This document shows positions 1 through 5,241 of a stretch of 5,254 bases of DNA, piece after piece; the stretch's first letter is position 1, and each line of letters opens with the position of its first letter. Under the pieces are notes generated by a model. It was not told where the DNA came from. It searched no databases and saw only the letters and a program-made list of their open reading frames with translations. The translations under genes were made by a program, and so were the position numbers. Source of the stretch: Acholeplasmataceae bacterium (GTDB taxonomy: Bacteria; Bacillota_I; Bacilli_A; Acholeplasmatales; Acholeplasmataceae); NCBI GenBank assembly GCA_023264085.1, contig JALQTF010000016.1:1-5254 (forward strand), given 5' to 3'.

Positions 1-77
1 CGCAAGCGTGGGGATGAGGAGCGCGAGTCGGCGGCGCGGCGCGGGGATGGGGCGCGCTGGCGGCGGTTGCGGCTGTT
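1..77. other. GC-rich foreign or chimeric contig end
   Basis: This stretch is about 80% G+C and strongly G-biased on the plus strand, while everything after it is AT-rich. The change happens within a few bases at about 75-82. Plus frame 1 stays open from base 1 to a TAG at 85-87 and would give an Arg/Ala/Gly-rich peptide. One minus frame is also open and would give a Pro-rich peptide followed by a hydrophobic stretch. Open frames are expected by chance at this composition, so neither is called as a gene. The frame that continues into nrdI is closed by a TGA at 15-17 and does not resemble an NrdI N-terminus. The heptamer GGGGATG occurs twice, at 10-16 and 43-49. I infer a misassembly or chimeric read end from a high-GC genome rather than a natural junction. 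Confidence 0.7.
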
Positions 78-80
78 GTT

Positions 81-335
81 TTTTTAGTGACACGAAGTTT
101 TAACTTTGGAGAAGTTCCAAAAACGACATATGATTTTTTAAAAAAATTTCACCAAAGAGTGATCGGTACAGCAGTCTCAGGGAATAAAAATTGGGGGACC
201 AATTTTGGTAAAGCTGGCGAGGTCATAGAAAAAGAATTCGGCATTCCACTGGTGATAAAATTTGAGATGGGTGGTTTCGATAACGATATAAAAAAAACGA
301 AAAACTTCCTTGAAACATTTACAGGAATTTTATAA
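81..335 (+). CDS. nrdI: NrdI, flavodoxin-like ribonucleotide reductase cofactor-assembly protein, 5'-truncated
   Basis: NrdI binds FMN and, after reduction, generates the oxidant that converts the dimanganese site of NrdF to its active tyrosyl-radical form in the cytoplasm. About 84 residues remain. The first recognisable ones are FLVTRSFNFGEVP, which match the central strand and FMN loop of NrdI; Bacillus NrdI has VLVTYT..FGQVP starting near residue 40. Next come the second FMN-contact loop SGNKNWG and the C-terminal PLVIKFE strand, with the normal end at TAA 333-335. The family is about 120-150 residues long, so roughly 40 N-terminal residues, including the phosphate-binding segment, are missing. 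The GTG at 87 is an internal Val codon, not a start, because homology continues upstream of it. The loss coincides exactly with the GC-rich block, so it is probably an assembly artefact and not a dead gene. The gene lies 160 bases upstream of nrdE on the same strand. Confidence 0.88.
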   Translation, partial: FLVTRSFNFGEVPKTTYDFLKKFHQRVIGTAVSGNKNWGTNFGKAGEVIEKEFGIPLVIKFEMGGFDNDIKKTKNFLETFTGIL

Positions 336-447
336 CTACTCAACCTTTAGTTTGTTAAATATAAGCTAAAAACAAAAGATTCTTTTTTCACACAAAAAAT
401 TTACATTTTTTTAAAGTATAATTCTCTAAAAAAATAAACTTTTTTTG

Positions 448-453
448 TATAAT
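448..453 (+). promoter_or_regulatory. Candidate -10 box for nrdEFH
   Basis: A consensus TATAAT lies 31 bases before the nrdE SD, in an AT-rich gap with no coding. Transcription would begin near 460, giving a leader of about 36 bases. No good -35 hexamer lies 16-18 bases upstream (the region reads TCTAAA), and no TGn extension is present. A second TATAAT lies exactly 31 bases upstream at 417-422. In AT-rich DNA both could be chance. The promoter would let nrdEFH be transcribed apart from nrdI. Confidence 0.4.
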
Positions 454-483
454 GTAAACATATTCAAGCAAAATTCAATAGAT

Positions 484-491
484 GAGGTGAT
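484..491 (+). promoter_or_regulatory. Ribosome binding site of nrdE (sets the start)
   Basis: GAGGTGAT matches the 16S anti-SD region closely and ends 4 bases before ATG 496 (6 bases from the GAGGTG core). It lies downstream of the TTG at 445, the most upstream possible start in this frame, so it selects ATG 496 as the real start. Confidence 0.9.
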
Positions 492-495
492 TTGT

Positions 496-2595
496 ATGGA
501 TCGAAATATGGTCCCAGAATGGATATTACTCAACAATCAAGTGATTGATGAAAACGGTGATATAAAAGACTTAAATAAAGACAAAGAGGCTGTGAAGTCT
601 TATTTTTTAAATTATATCAACAAAAAAACTCAATTTTTTCACTCACTCGATGAGAAATTAGAATACCTCGTTGAAAATGAATATTACGAAGCAGAATTTT
701 TAAAACTATATACAAAAGAACAAATTGCCGAAATCTATGATATTGCATATAAAGCAAAATTTAGATTTCCAACTTATATGGGCGCTTTTAAGTTTTATAA
801 CGATTATGCATTAAAATCTAGAGATGGTAATAACTTTTTAGAAAGATATGAAGATAGACTCTCTATTAATGCACTTTATCATGCGAATGGTGATATGGAT
901 AAAGCAAGACGTCTCATTCGATCTTTGATTGCGCAAGATTTTACTCCTGCAACGCCAACTCTTCTGAATACTGGAAAAAAACATCGTGGTGAATTTGTGT
1001 CATGCTTCTTACTTGAAGCAGGAGATTCACTCAATGATATTTCAAGAATTTCTGAATTTTCAATGCAACTGTCAAAAATTGGTGGTGGGGTTGCGATTAA
1101 CTTAACAAACTTACGAGCTAAAGGGGAATCAATTAAAGGTATTCCTAATGTTTCTAAAGGTGTTGTCGGTGTGATGAAATTGCTTGACAACAACTTTAGA
1201 TATGCGGATCAAATGGGTCAAAGAACAGGTGCAGGAGCAGTTTATTTAAACGTATTTCACCCAGATATCGAAGATTTTTTACAAACTAAAAAATTAAATG
1301 CAGATGACGACATCAGAATCAAAACACTTTCCATGGGTGTTGTCATTCCAGACAAAATGATTGAACTTGCAAGAGAAAACAAAGAAATGTATGTGTTTTA
1401 TCCACACACTGTATTTAAAGAGTACGGGAAAGATTTTGCGGATATCGCGATTGAAATGGATCAATGGTATGATGAACTCGCAGAAAATCCAAATGTAAGA
1501 AAAAGAAAAATTAATCCAAGAAAACTACTCGATCAAATCGCAACTCTTCAAGGTGAAAGTGGATATCCATATATTATGTTTGCAGATAACGTGAACAAAC
1601 AAAATCCTCTTGAAGATAAAGTAAAATTTTCAAATTTATGTACAGAAATTTTACAACCTACCATTACATCTCATTATGCTGATTATGATAAAAAAGATCA
1701 AGATGATATTGGTATGGATATTTCTTGTAATCTAGCTTCAGGTCATATGGGTAACATGATGAAACACAAAACCATCAAAGAAACCGTAAGAGCAGCGATG
1801 GATATCATGAACTCAGTCTCGTTAAAAACCGATATTGCTTACGTTCCAGCTGTAGCCAAAGCAAACAGAATGAACCGTTCGATTGGATTTGGTATTATGG
1901 GCCATCACGGTTATATTGTAGAAAACTACATTGCCTATGGTTCTGAAGAAAATATTGATTTGATTGATGTTTTCTTTAATGCAGTAAACTATTATTCACT
2001 TGAATATTCTATGGAACTTGCAAAAGAAACAGGTCAAAAATTTTATAAATTTGAGAAATCTAAATATGCAGATGGTTCTTACTTTAAAGGTCGCGGGGAA
2101 ATATTACCTAAAACGGATAAAGTGAAGGCTCTATTTGAAGGTATTCAATTACCAACCAATGAAGATTGGAAAGCACTTAAAGAAAATATAAAGAAATATG
2201 GACTTTATAATTCACACAGACTTGCCATCGCACCAAATGGCTCAATTGGTTATGTCATGAGTGCAACCCCATCGCTAACCCCAGTAAAACAGTTGGTCGA
2301 AGAGAGAACATACGGAAATTCAAAAACATATTTCCCAATGCCTGCACTTGATGTGGCATCCTTCATGTATGAAACAGCGTATCGCATGGATAATTTTAAA
2401 ATTATAGATGTCATCGCAACTGCTCAAAAACACGTGGATCAAGGTATTTCTTTTGAATTAGGGATTACATCAGAAGAAACAACACGTGATCTTCAGAAAT
2501 ATTATTTATATGCTCACTATCAAGGTATCAAAACACTTTATTACACAAGAACACAAAAACTTAAAATTAGCGAATGTGAATCATGCGCTGTATAA
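496..2595 (+). CDS. nrdE: Class Ib ribonucleoside-diphosphate reductase, catalytic (alpha) subunit NrdE
   Basis: NrdE reduces ribonucleoside diphosphates to 2'-deoxy forms using a thiyl radical passed from NrdF. The protein has 699 residues, almost the same as Bacillus NrdE. The start at ATG 496 is supported by a strong SD and by an N-terminus (VPEWILLNNQ) that aligns with the Bacillus one. The catalytic residues are visible: redox pair C170 (in VSCFLLE) and C411 (in ISCNL); N380, C382 and E384 in the NLCTE motif, with C382 the thiyl-radical cysteine; the radical-relay pair Y682-Y683 (in TLYYTRT); and the C-terminal pair C694 and C697 (CESC), which NrdH would reduce. As in class Ib enzymes there is no full N-terminal ATP-cone. 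Some segments differ from the usual family consensus: SGHMGN follows C411 where GSLNI is usual, and IMGHHGY stands where MNLHG is usual. The gene ends 9 bases before nrdF, with the nrdF SD overlapping its stop. Confidence 0.97.
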   Translation: MDRNMVPEWILLNNQVIDENGDIKDLNKDKEAVKSYFLNYINKKTQFFHSLDEKLEYLVENEYYEAEFLKLYTKEQIAEIYDIAYKAKFRFPTYMGAFKFYNDYALKSRDGNNFLERYEDRLSINALYHANGDMDKARRLIRSLIAQDFTPATPTLLNTGKKHRGEFVSCFLLEAGDSLNDISRISEFSMQLSKIGGGVAINLTNLRAKGESIKGIPNVSKGVVGVMKLLDNNFRYADQMGQRTGAGAVYLNVFHPDIEDFLQTKKLNADDDIRIKTLSMGVVIPDKMIELARENKEMYVFYPHTVFKEYGKDFADIAIEMDQWYDELAENPNVRKRKINPRKLLDQIATLQGESGYPYIMFADNVNKQNPLEDKVKFSNLCTEILQPTITSHYADYDKKDQDDIGMDISCNLASGHMGNMMKHKTIKETVRAAMDIMNSVSLKTDIAYVPAVAKANRMNRSIGFGIMGHHGYIVENYIAYGSEENIDLIDVFFNAVNYYSLEYSMELAKETGQKFYKFEKSKYADGSYFKGRGEILPKTDKVKALFEGIQLPTNEDWKALKENIKKYGLYNSHRLAIAPNGSIGYVMSATPSLTPVKQLVEERTYGNSKTYFPMPALDVASFMYETAYRMDNFKIIDVIATAQKHVDQGISFELGITSEETTRDLQKYYLYAHYQGIKTLYYTRTQKLKISECESCAV

Positions 2596-2604
2596 GGAGA
2601 CATT

Positions 2605-3717
2605 ATGGCAAGACAACCTTTAAAAAAGAAAGCTGAAGAAAAATTAAAACCTCAATTTCCACAACCGGTTGATTTTGATGGTGCCAATTGGAATGAGATG
2701 GAAGATGATTACACACAATTATTTTATGAACAAAACTTGTCTCAATTTTGGCGTCCAGAAGATGTCAGCTTACAGTCAGATTTAAACGTATGGGACATCT
2801 TGCCAGATGATGTGAAAGATGCCTATTCAAAAAACTTACTTGTACTTACATTTTTAGATACGTATCAAGGTGATATCGGGATGCCGGTTGTATCACGTTC
2901 ATTGGATGACAGGTTTCATCAAAGAAAAGCAGTGCTCAATTTCATGGCGGCCATGGAAAATGCAGTACATGCTAAAAGCTATTCCAATATTTTTATGACA
3001 TTTTTGCCAAGTCATACGATATCAGAATTATTTGCTTGGGGAAATAAAAATGACAATCTTCAAAATATTATGACGCTCATTGTAGGTGCATATGAAGTAC
3101 TTGATCGATATACATATGTAAGAAACTATGAACCTGAAAAAATTGATTTCACTGAAGAAGAGTTTCTAGAAGCGCAATGGAAAGCAATGTGTGCCTCTGT
3201 TTTCCTAGAATCATGGTTATTTTATTCAGGATTTTATTATCCACTCTACTTTTATGGTCAAGGGAAACTCATGCAAGCAGGTGAAATCATTAACTTGATT
3301 TTACGTGACGAATCTATTCACGGGTTGTATGTAGGCAAATTATCTCAAGAAATTTTTGAAACATTTGATACAGACAAACAAGAAGAACTAAAAGGTTGGA
3401 TGTTTAATCTACTTCATAAGTTATACAAGGAAACTTCTGAACTCGTTGAAACGATTTATGATCCAATTGAACTATCTCATGATGTGAAAATATTTGTGAG
3501 ATATAATGCAAATAAAGCGCTTATGAATTTAGGATTTGATCCTGTATATCCACAAGAAGAAGTGAACCCCATTGTAATCAATGGTTTAAACACTGAAACA
3601 AAAACCCATGATTTCTTCTCAATGAAAGGTACGGGTTATCAAAAAATGAAAACAGAAGCACTTAAAGATAGTGATTTTGTATTTGATCAACCAAGAAGAG
3701 GAGCGAAAGTATCATGA
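2605..3717 (+). CDS. nrdF: Class Ib ribonucleoside-diphosphate reductase, radical (beta) subunit NrdF
   Basis: NrdF houses the dinuclear metal site and the tyrosyl radical that starts catalysis in NrdE. The full Bacillus-type ligand set is visible: D85 (FLDTYQ), E118 and H122 (MENAVHAKSY), radical Tyr Y126, E202 (FLES), and E236 and H239 (RDESIHG). This is therefore a conventional metal-dependent enzyme, not the metal-free class Ie type in which ligand glutamates are replaced. At 370 residues it is about 40 longer than Bacillus NrdF as I recall that sequence. The excess is a basic, Lys-rich N-terminal extension of about 20 residues, roughly 17 extra residues around 168-190 (Tyr/Glu-rich), and a short tail after the DFVF motif ending in RRGAKVS. 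The start ATG 2605 has AAGGAG at 2594-2599, overlapping the nrdE stop. It ends at TGA 3715-3717, immediately followed in frame by TAA, and overlaps the start of nrdH. Confidence 0.96.
   Translation: MARQPLKKKAEEKLKPQFPQPVDFDGANWNEMEDDYTQLFYEQNLSQFWRPEDVSLQSDLNVWDILPDDVKDAYSKNLLVLTFLDTYQGDIGMPVVSRSLDDRFHQRKAVLNFMAAMENAVHAKSYSNIFMTFLPSHTISELFAWGNKNDNLQNIMTLIVGAYEVLDRYTYVRNYEPEKIDFTEEEFLEAQWKAMCASVFLESWLFYSGFYYPLYFYGQGKLMQAGEIINLILRDESIHGLYVGKLSQEIFETFDTDKQEELKGWMFNLLHKLYKETSELVETIYDPIELSHDVKIFVRYNANKALMNLGFDPVYPQEEVNPIVINGLNTETKTHDFFSMKGTGYQKMKTEALKDSDFVFDQPRRGAKVS
3697..3703 (+). promoter_or_regulatory. Ribosome binding site of nrdH inside nrdF
   Basis: AGAGGAG lies within the last codons of nrdF, 10 bases before ATG 3714. 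The alternative in-frame ATG at 3723 would be 19 bases away, so the 3714 start is preferred. The position suggests that translation of nrdH is coupled to that of nrdF. Confidence 0.65.
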
Positions 3718-3974
3718 TAAAAATGTTAACAAAACCAAATTGTCCGCATTGTCAAGCACTTAAATTGTTTTTAAAACATGCCATGAACGATAAATACGTC
3801 AATGATATTGAAGTTTTTGATCAAGGAGAGCAAGAAGATGCGGTTCAAACATTACTTGATACCCATAATATTCAGGCTTTTCCCTCGTTAATTGCAACAA
3901 CTGGTGAAGTCATTAGTGGTTTTCAACCATCTGCAGTGATGAATTTTTTAGAAAAACATATTGGTAAAAAATAA
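3714..3974 (+). CDS. nrdH: NrdH, glutaredoxin-like electron donor for class Ib ribonucleotide reductase
   Basis: This 86-residue cytoplasmic thioredoxin-fold protein should re-reduce the C-terminal cysteine pair of NrdE after each turnover. The redox motif is C10-P-H-C13 in the first strand-helix turn. The cis-proline is P57 in AFPSLI, and SGFQPS (68-73) corresponds to the WSGFRP motif typical of NrdH, with Ile in place of Trp. The length suits the family (about 75-90). The dithiol motif is CPHC, not the CxQC found in many NrdH proteins, so a more general glutaredoxin or thioredoxin-like label is possible. The location at the end of the nrd operon, overlapping nrdF by 4 bases (ATGA), favours NrdH. 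It is followed directly by a terminator. Confidence 0.85.
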   Translation: MIKMLTKPNCPHCQALKLFLKHAMNDKYVNDIEVFDQGEQEDAVQTLLDTHNIQAFPSLIATTGEVISGFQPSAVMNFLEKHIGKK

Positions 3975-4000
3975 AACGACTCAATTGAGTCGTTTTTTTT
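3973..4000 (+). terminator. Rho-independent terminator of nrdEFH, probably bidirectional
   Basis: A perfect 24-base palindrome at 3973-3996 (stem core AACGACTC / GAGTCGTT, loop AATT) overlaps the nrdH stop codon and runs into eight T's at 3993-4000. Read on the minus strand, the same hairpin is followed by TTTTATTTTTT. It can thus also stop transcripts arriving from the convergent tRNA-Trp. Confidence 0.93.
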
Positions 4001-4013
4001 ATATTTATTTTAA

Positions 4014-4088
4014 TGGCAGGGGTAACAGGACTCGAACCCGTACCGACGGTTTTGGAGACCGTTATGCTACCATTGACACCATACCCCT
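4014..4088 (-). tRNA. trnW: tRNA-Trp (anticodon CCA)
   Basis: Read on the minus strand, the acceptor AGGGGTA pairs perfectly with TACCCCT, followed by discriminator G and an encoded CCA end (4014-4016). The anticodon stem ACGGT/ACCGT encloses the loop CTCCAAA, giving anticodon CCA, which reads UGG as Trp. The T arm has the standard TTCGAGT loop, and the D arm has GG in its loop. This is the standard-code Trp tRNA; no UCA-anticodon tRNA is seen here. It lies 35 bases downstream of the minus-strand membrane-protein gene but has its own promoter. Confidence 0.97.
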
Positions 4089-4099
4089 ACGCAAAAGAT

Positions 4100-4127
4100 A
4101 GTATAACATATTCTTATTGAAAATCAA
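4100..4127 (-). promoter_or_regulatory. Promoter of tRNA-Trp
   Basis: On the minus strand, TTGATT (-35, 4122-4127) is followed after 16 bases by TATACT (-10, 4100-4105), with the extended -10 motif TGT immediately before it. The initiation site would fall near 4093, leaving only a few bases before the mature tRNA 5' end at 4088. The -35 box overlaps the stop codon of the upstream gene. Confidence 0.6.
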
Positions 4128-4143
4128 TCTTTAAAGATTGATT
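4122..4143 (-). repeat. 22-bp perfect palindrome over the stop codon of the membrane-protein gene; weak terminator candidate
   Basis: Eleven-base arms (AATCAATCTTT / AAAGATTGATT) form a perfect palindrome spanning the last codons and the TGA stop. On the minus strand only a short T run (TTTTC) follows and the stem is AT-rich, so termination would be inefficient. It also contains the -35 box of the tRNA-Trp promoter. Confidence 0.5.
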
Positions 4144-5050
4144 GATTCATTTCATTTTTAGGTAGACGCATCGCCTTTTTCTTTTTATAATAACGCATGA
4201 CAGATCCATGGAAAAACAAGAAGTAAGTGACAACAAATACTGCAAATAGAAAAATCACAATAATTCTTGTAAGGATATAACTGTAAGAATTGATATCATC
4301 TCTTGTTGTATTCAAATTATATGTTGCAATTTGGATGTCATCTGGACGATTGTTTTCAAATAATTGCATGAGCCTATAGTCGTTAGAAATAGAAAAGTCA
4401 GTTGTTTTATATAACGCAGCTTCGTTATTTGGCACTTGTGTTGCTAAAAAGATAGGTACAGGTGAAAATTCATAGACATCTTCATTGACCCAACCATAAA
4501 GAATTTCGATTCTGGCGATATCCGCAAATGATTCTGATTCTGGAATAACATTATAACCATCATAATCAAACATAAAAAACACTGGAATATTTTGAAATGA
4601 AAAAGGATTATCAATATCATAAATAAGCGTTTTGATATTGGTATAATTACCATCAACTAGAAATGTATCCTCTGTCATTTCAACCGTCATTTTTATGATG
4701 GGTCTTTCTAGTGAGTTGCCTTCGTGAATAATATTAATATCACTAATCATCATGGCATAACCATCAACACCGACATCTTCAGTGACGGCACCAACCGTTC
4801 TAATTGAAAAACGGTATTGAATATCACCTTCTGTTATGGAAACATCAAACAGATCAGCATCTTCAGAGAAATATGACAACCCTAATAACGTATTCATACC
4901 CTCCATATAGGTAACTTCATCCTCTAAATAAGGCTCTAAATTATCTTTATAATACGCCTCTAATTGTTGGAAATATCCATAACCATATACTTGCAAACTA
5001 AGTACAGCAATCACAATAAAATATAATATTCTTAAAAACCATTTTAACAT
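4124..5050 (-). CDS. Hypothetical protein with two membrane segments and a large extracytoplasmic domain
   Basis: I do not recognise this 308-residue protein. Residues 1-7 carry basic residues (K3, R7) and are followed by a hydrophobic segment at about 8-24, which could be a signal anchor. A largely acidic, Tyr-rich domain of about 230 residues follows. A second strongly hydrophobic segment lies at about 258-280, followed by a basic tail with KKKK at 289-292. The positive charges flanking both segments suggest that both ends are cytoplasmic and the middle domain is outside. There are no cysteines, as is common for exported proteins of low-GC Gram-positives, and no catalytic motif or lipobox is visible. 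The start ATG at 5048-5050 has GAGGA at 5058-5062, 7 bases away. It ends in TGA. Neighbours are tRNA genes and the convergent nrd operon, which give no functional clue. A sensory, cell-wall or transport-accessory role is possible but unsupported. Confidence 0.85.
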   Translation of the reverse strand: MLKWFLRILYFIVIAVLSLQVYGYGYFQQLEAYYKDNLEPYLEDEVTYMEGMNTLLGLSYFSEDADLFDVSITEGDIQYRFSIRTVGAVTEDVGVDGYAMMISDINIIHEGNSLERPIIKMTVEMTEDTFLVDGNYTNIKTLIYDIDNPFSFQNIPVFFMFDYDGYNVIPESESFADIARIEILYGWVNEDVYEFSPVPIFLATQVPNNEAALYKTTDFSISNDYRLMQLFENNRPDDIQIATYNLNTTRDDINSYSYILTRIIVIFLFAVFVVTYFLFFHGSVMRYYKKKKAMRLPKNEMNQSIFKD

Positions 5051-5080
5051 TGTATCATCCTCATTTTGTCTTTCTTATCT

Positions 5081-5089
5081 ATTATACCA
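5081..5089 (-). promoter_or_regulatory. Extended -10 promoter of the membrane-protein gene
   Basis: The minus strand reads TGGTATAAT, an extended -10 with perfect TATAAT (5081-5086). Transcription would begin near 5074, giving a leader of about 24 bases that contains the SD. No clear -35 hexamer is seen at the usual spacing, which an extended -10 can tolerate. It stands back-to-back with the tRNA-His promoter. Confidence 0.55.
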
Positions 5090-5117
5090 ATGAAGACAAG
5101 AAAGTAGATAAAATCAC

Positions 5118-5145
5118 TTTACATCACATGAAAATCATGTATAAT
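5118..5145 (+). promoter_or_regulatory. Promoter of tRNA-His
   Basis: TTTACA (-35, 5118-5123; five of six consensus bases) and TATAAT (-10, 5140-5145) are separated by 16 bases. Initiation near 5152 leaves about 12 bases before the tRNA. An inverted repeat ACATGA-AAA-TCATGT occupies most of the spacer. Confidence 0.7.
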
Positions 5146-5164
5146 AGAAATTGCGCTAAGATTT

Positions 5165-5241
5165 GGCGGTCGTGGCGAAGCGGTTAACGCATCGGGTTGT
5201 GGTCCCGACATTGGTGGGTTCGACTCCCATCGGCCGCCCCA
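5165..5241 (+). tRNA. trnH: tRNA-His (anticodon GTG)
   Basis: The anticodon stem TCGGG/CCCGA encloses the loop TTGTGGT, giving anticodon GTG. The histidine-specific extra 5' base is encoded: G at 5165 pairs with C73 at 5238, extending the acceptor stem to eight pairs, and CCA is encoded at 5239-5241. The T loop is TTCGACT. The remaining 13 bases of the window show nothing; further genes may follow on the same transcript. Confidence 0.97.

Noticed and set aside
1..87. A short Arg-rich open frame in the GC-rich block as a gene
   Set aside because: It has no start or SD, several frames are open by composition alone, and it ends by running into nrdI out of frame.
87..89. GTG as the start codon of nrdI
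   Set aside because: Homology continues upstream (FL before V), no SD precedes it, and the protein would lack its N-terminal third.
429..446. A-run / T-run hairpin before nrdE as a terminator
   Set aside because: The stem is only A:T pairs with no GC and would be too weak. It sits just ahead of the promoter candidate and is best read as AT-rich spacer.
445..495. Upstream TTG start extending nrdE by 17 residues
   Set aside because: The extension overlaps the -10 candidate and the SD, has no SD of its own, and homology begins at ATG 496.
879..1193. Minus-strand open frame opposite nrdE
   Set aside because: It lies wholly inside a strongly conserved nrdE region, shows no SD or family resemblance, and is a shadow frame. 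The same applies to minus-strand frames at 149-343 and 4444-4656.
2605..3717. Metal-free class Ie NrdF (ligand glutamates replaced, DOPA radical), known from some Mollicutes
   Set aside because: All ligands D85, E118, H122, E202, E236 and H239 are present. The E-to-H spacing of four in MENAVH looks odd but is the same in Bacillus subtilis NrdF as I recall it (E97, H101).
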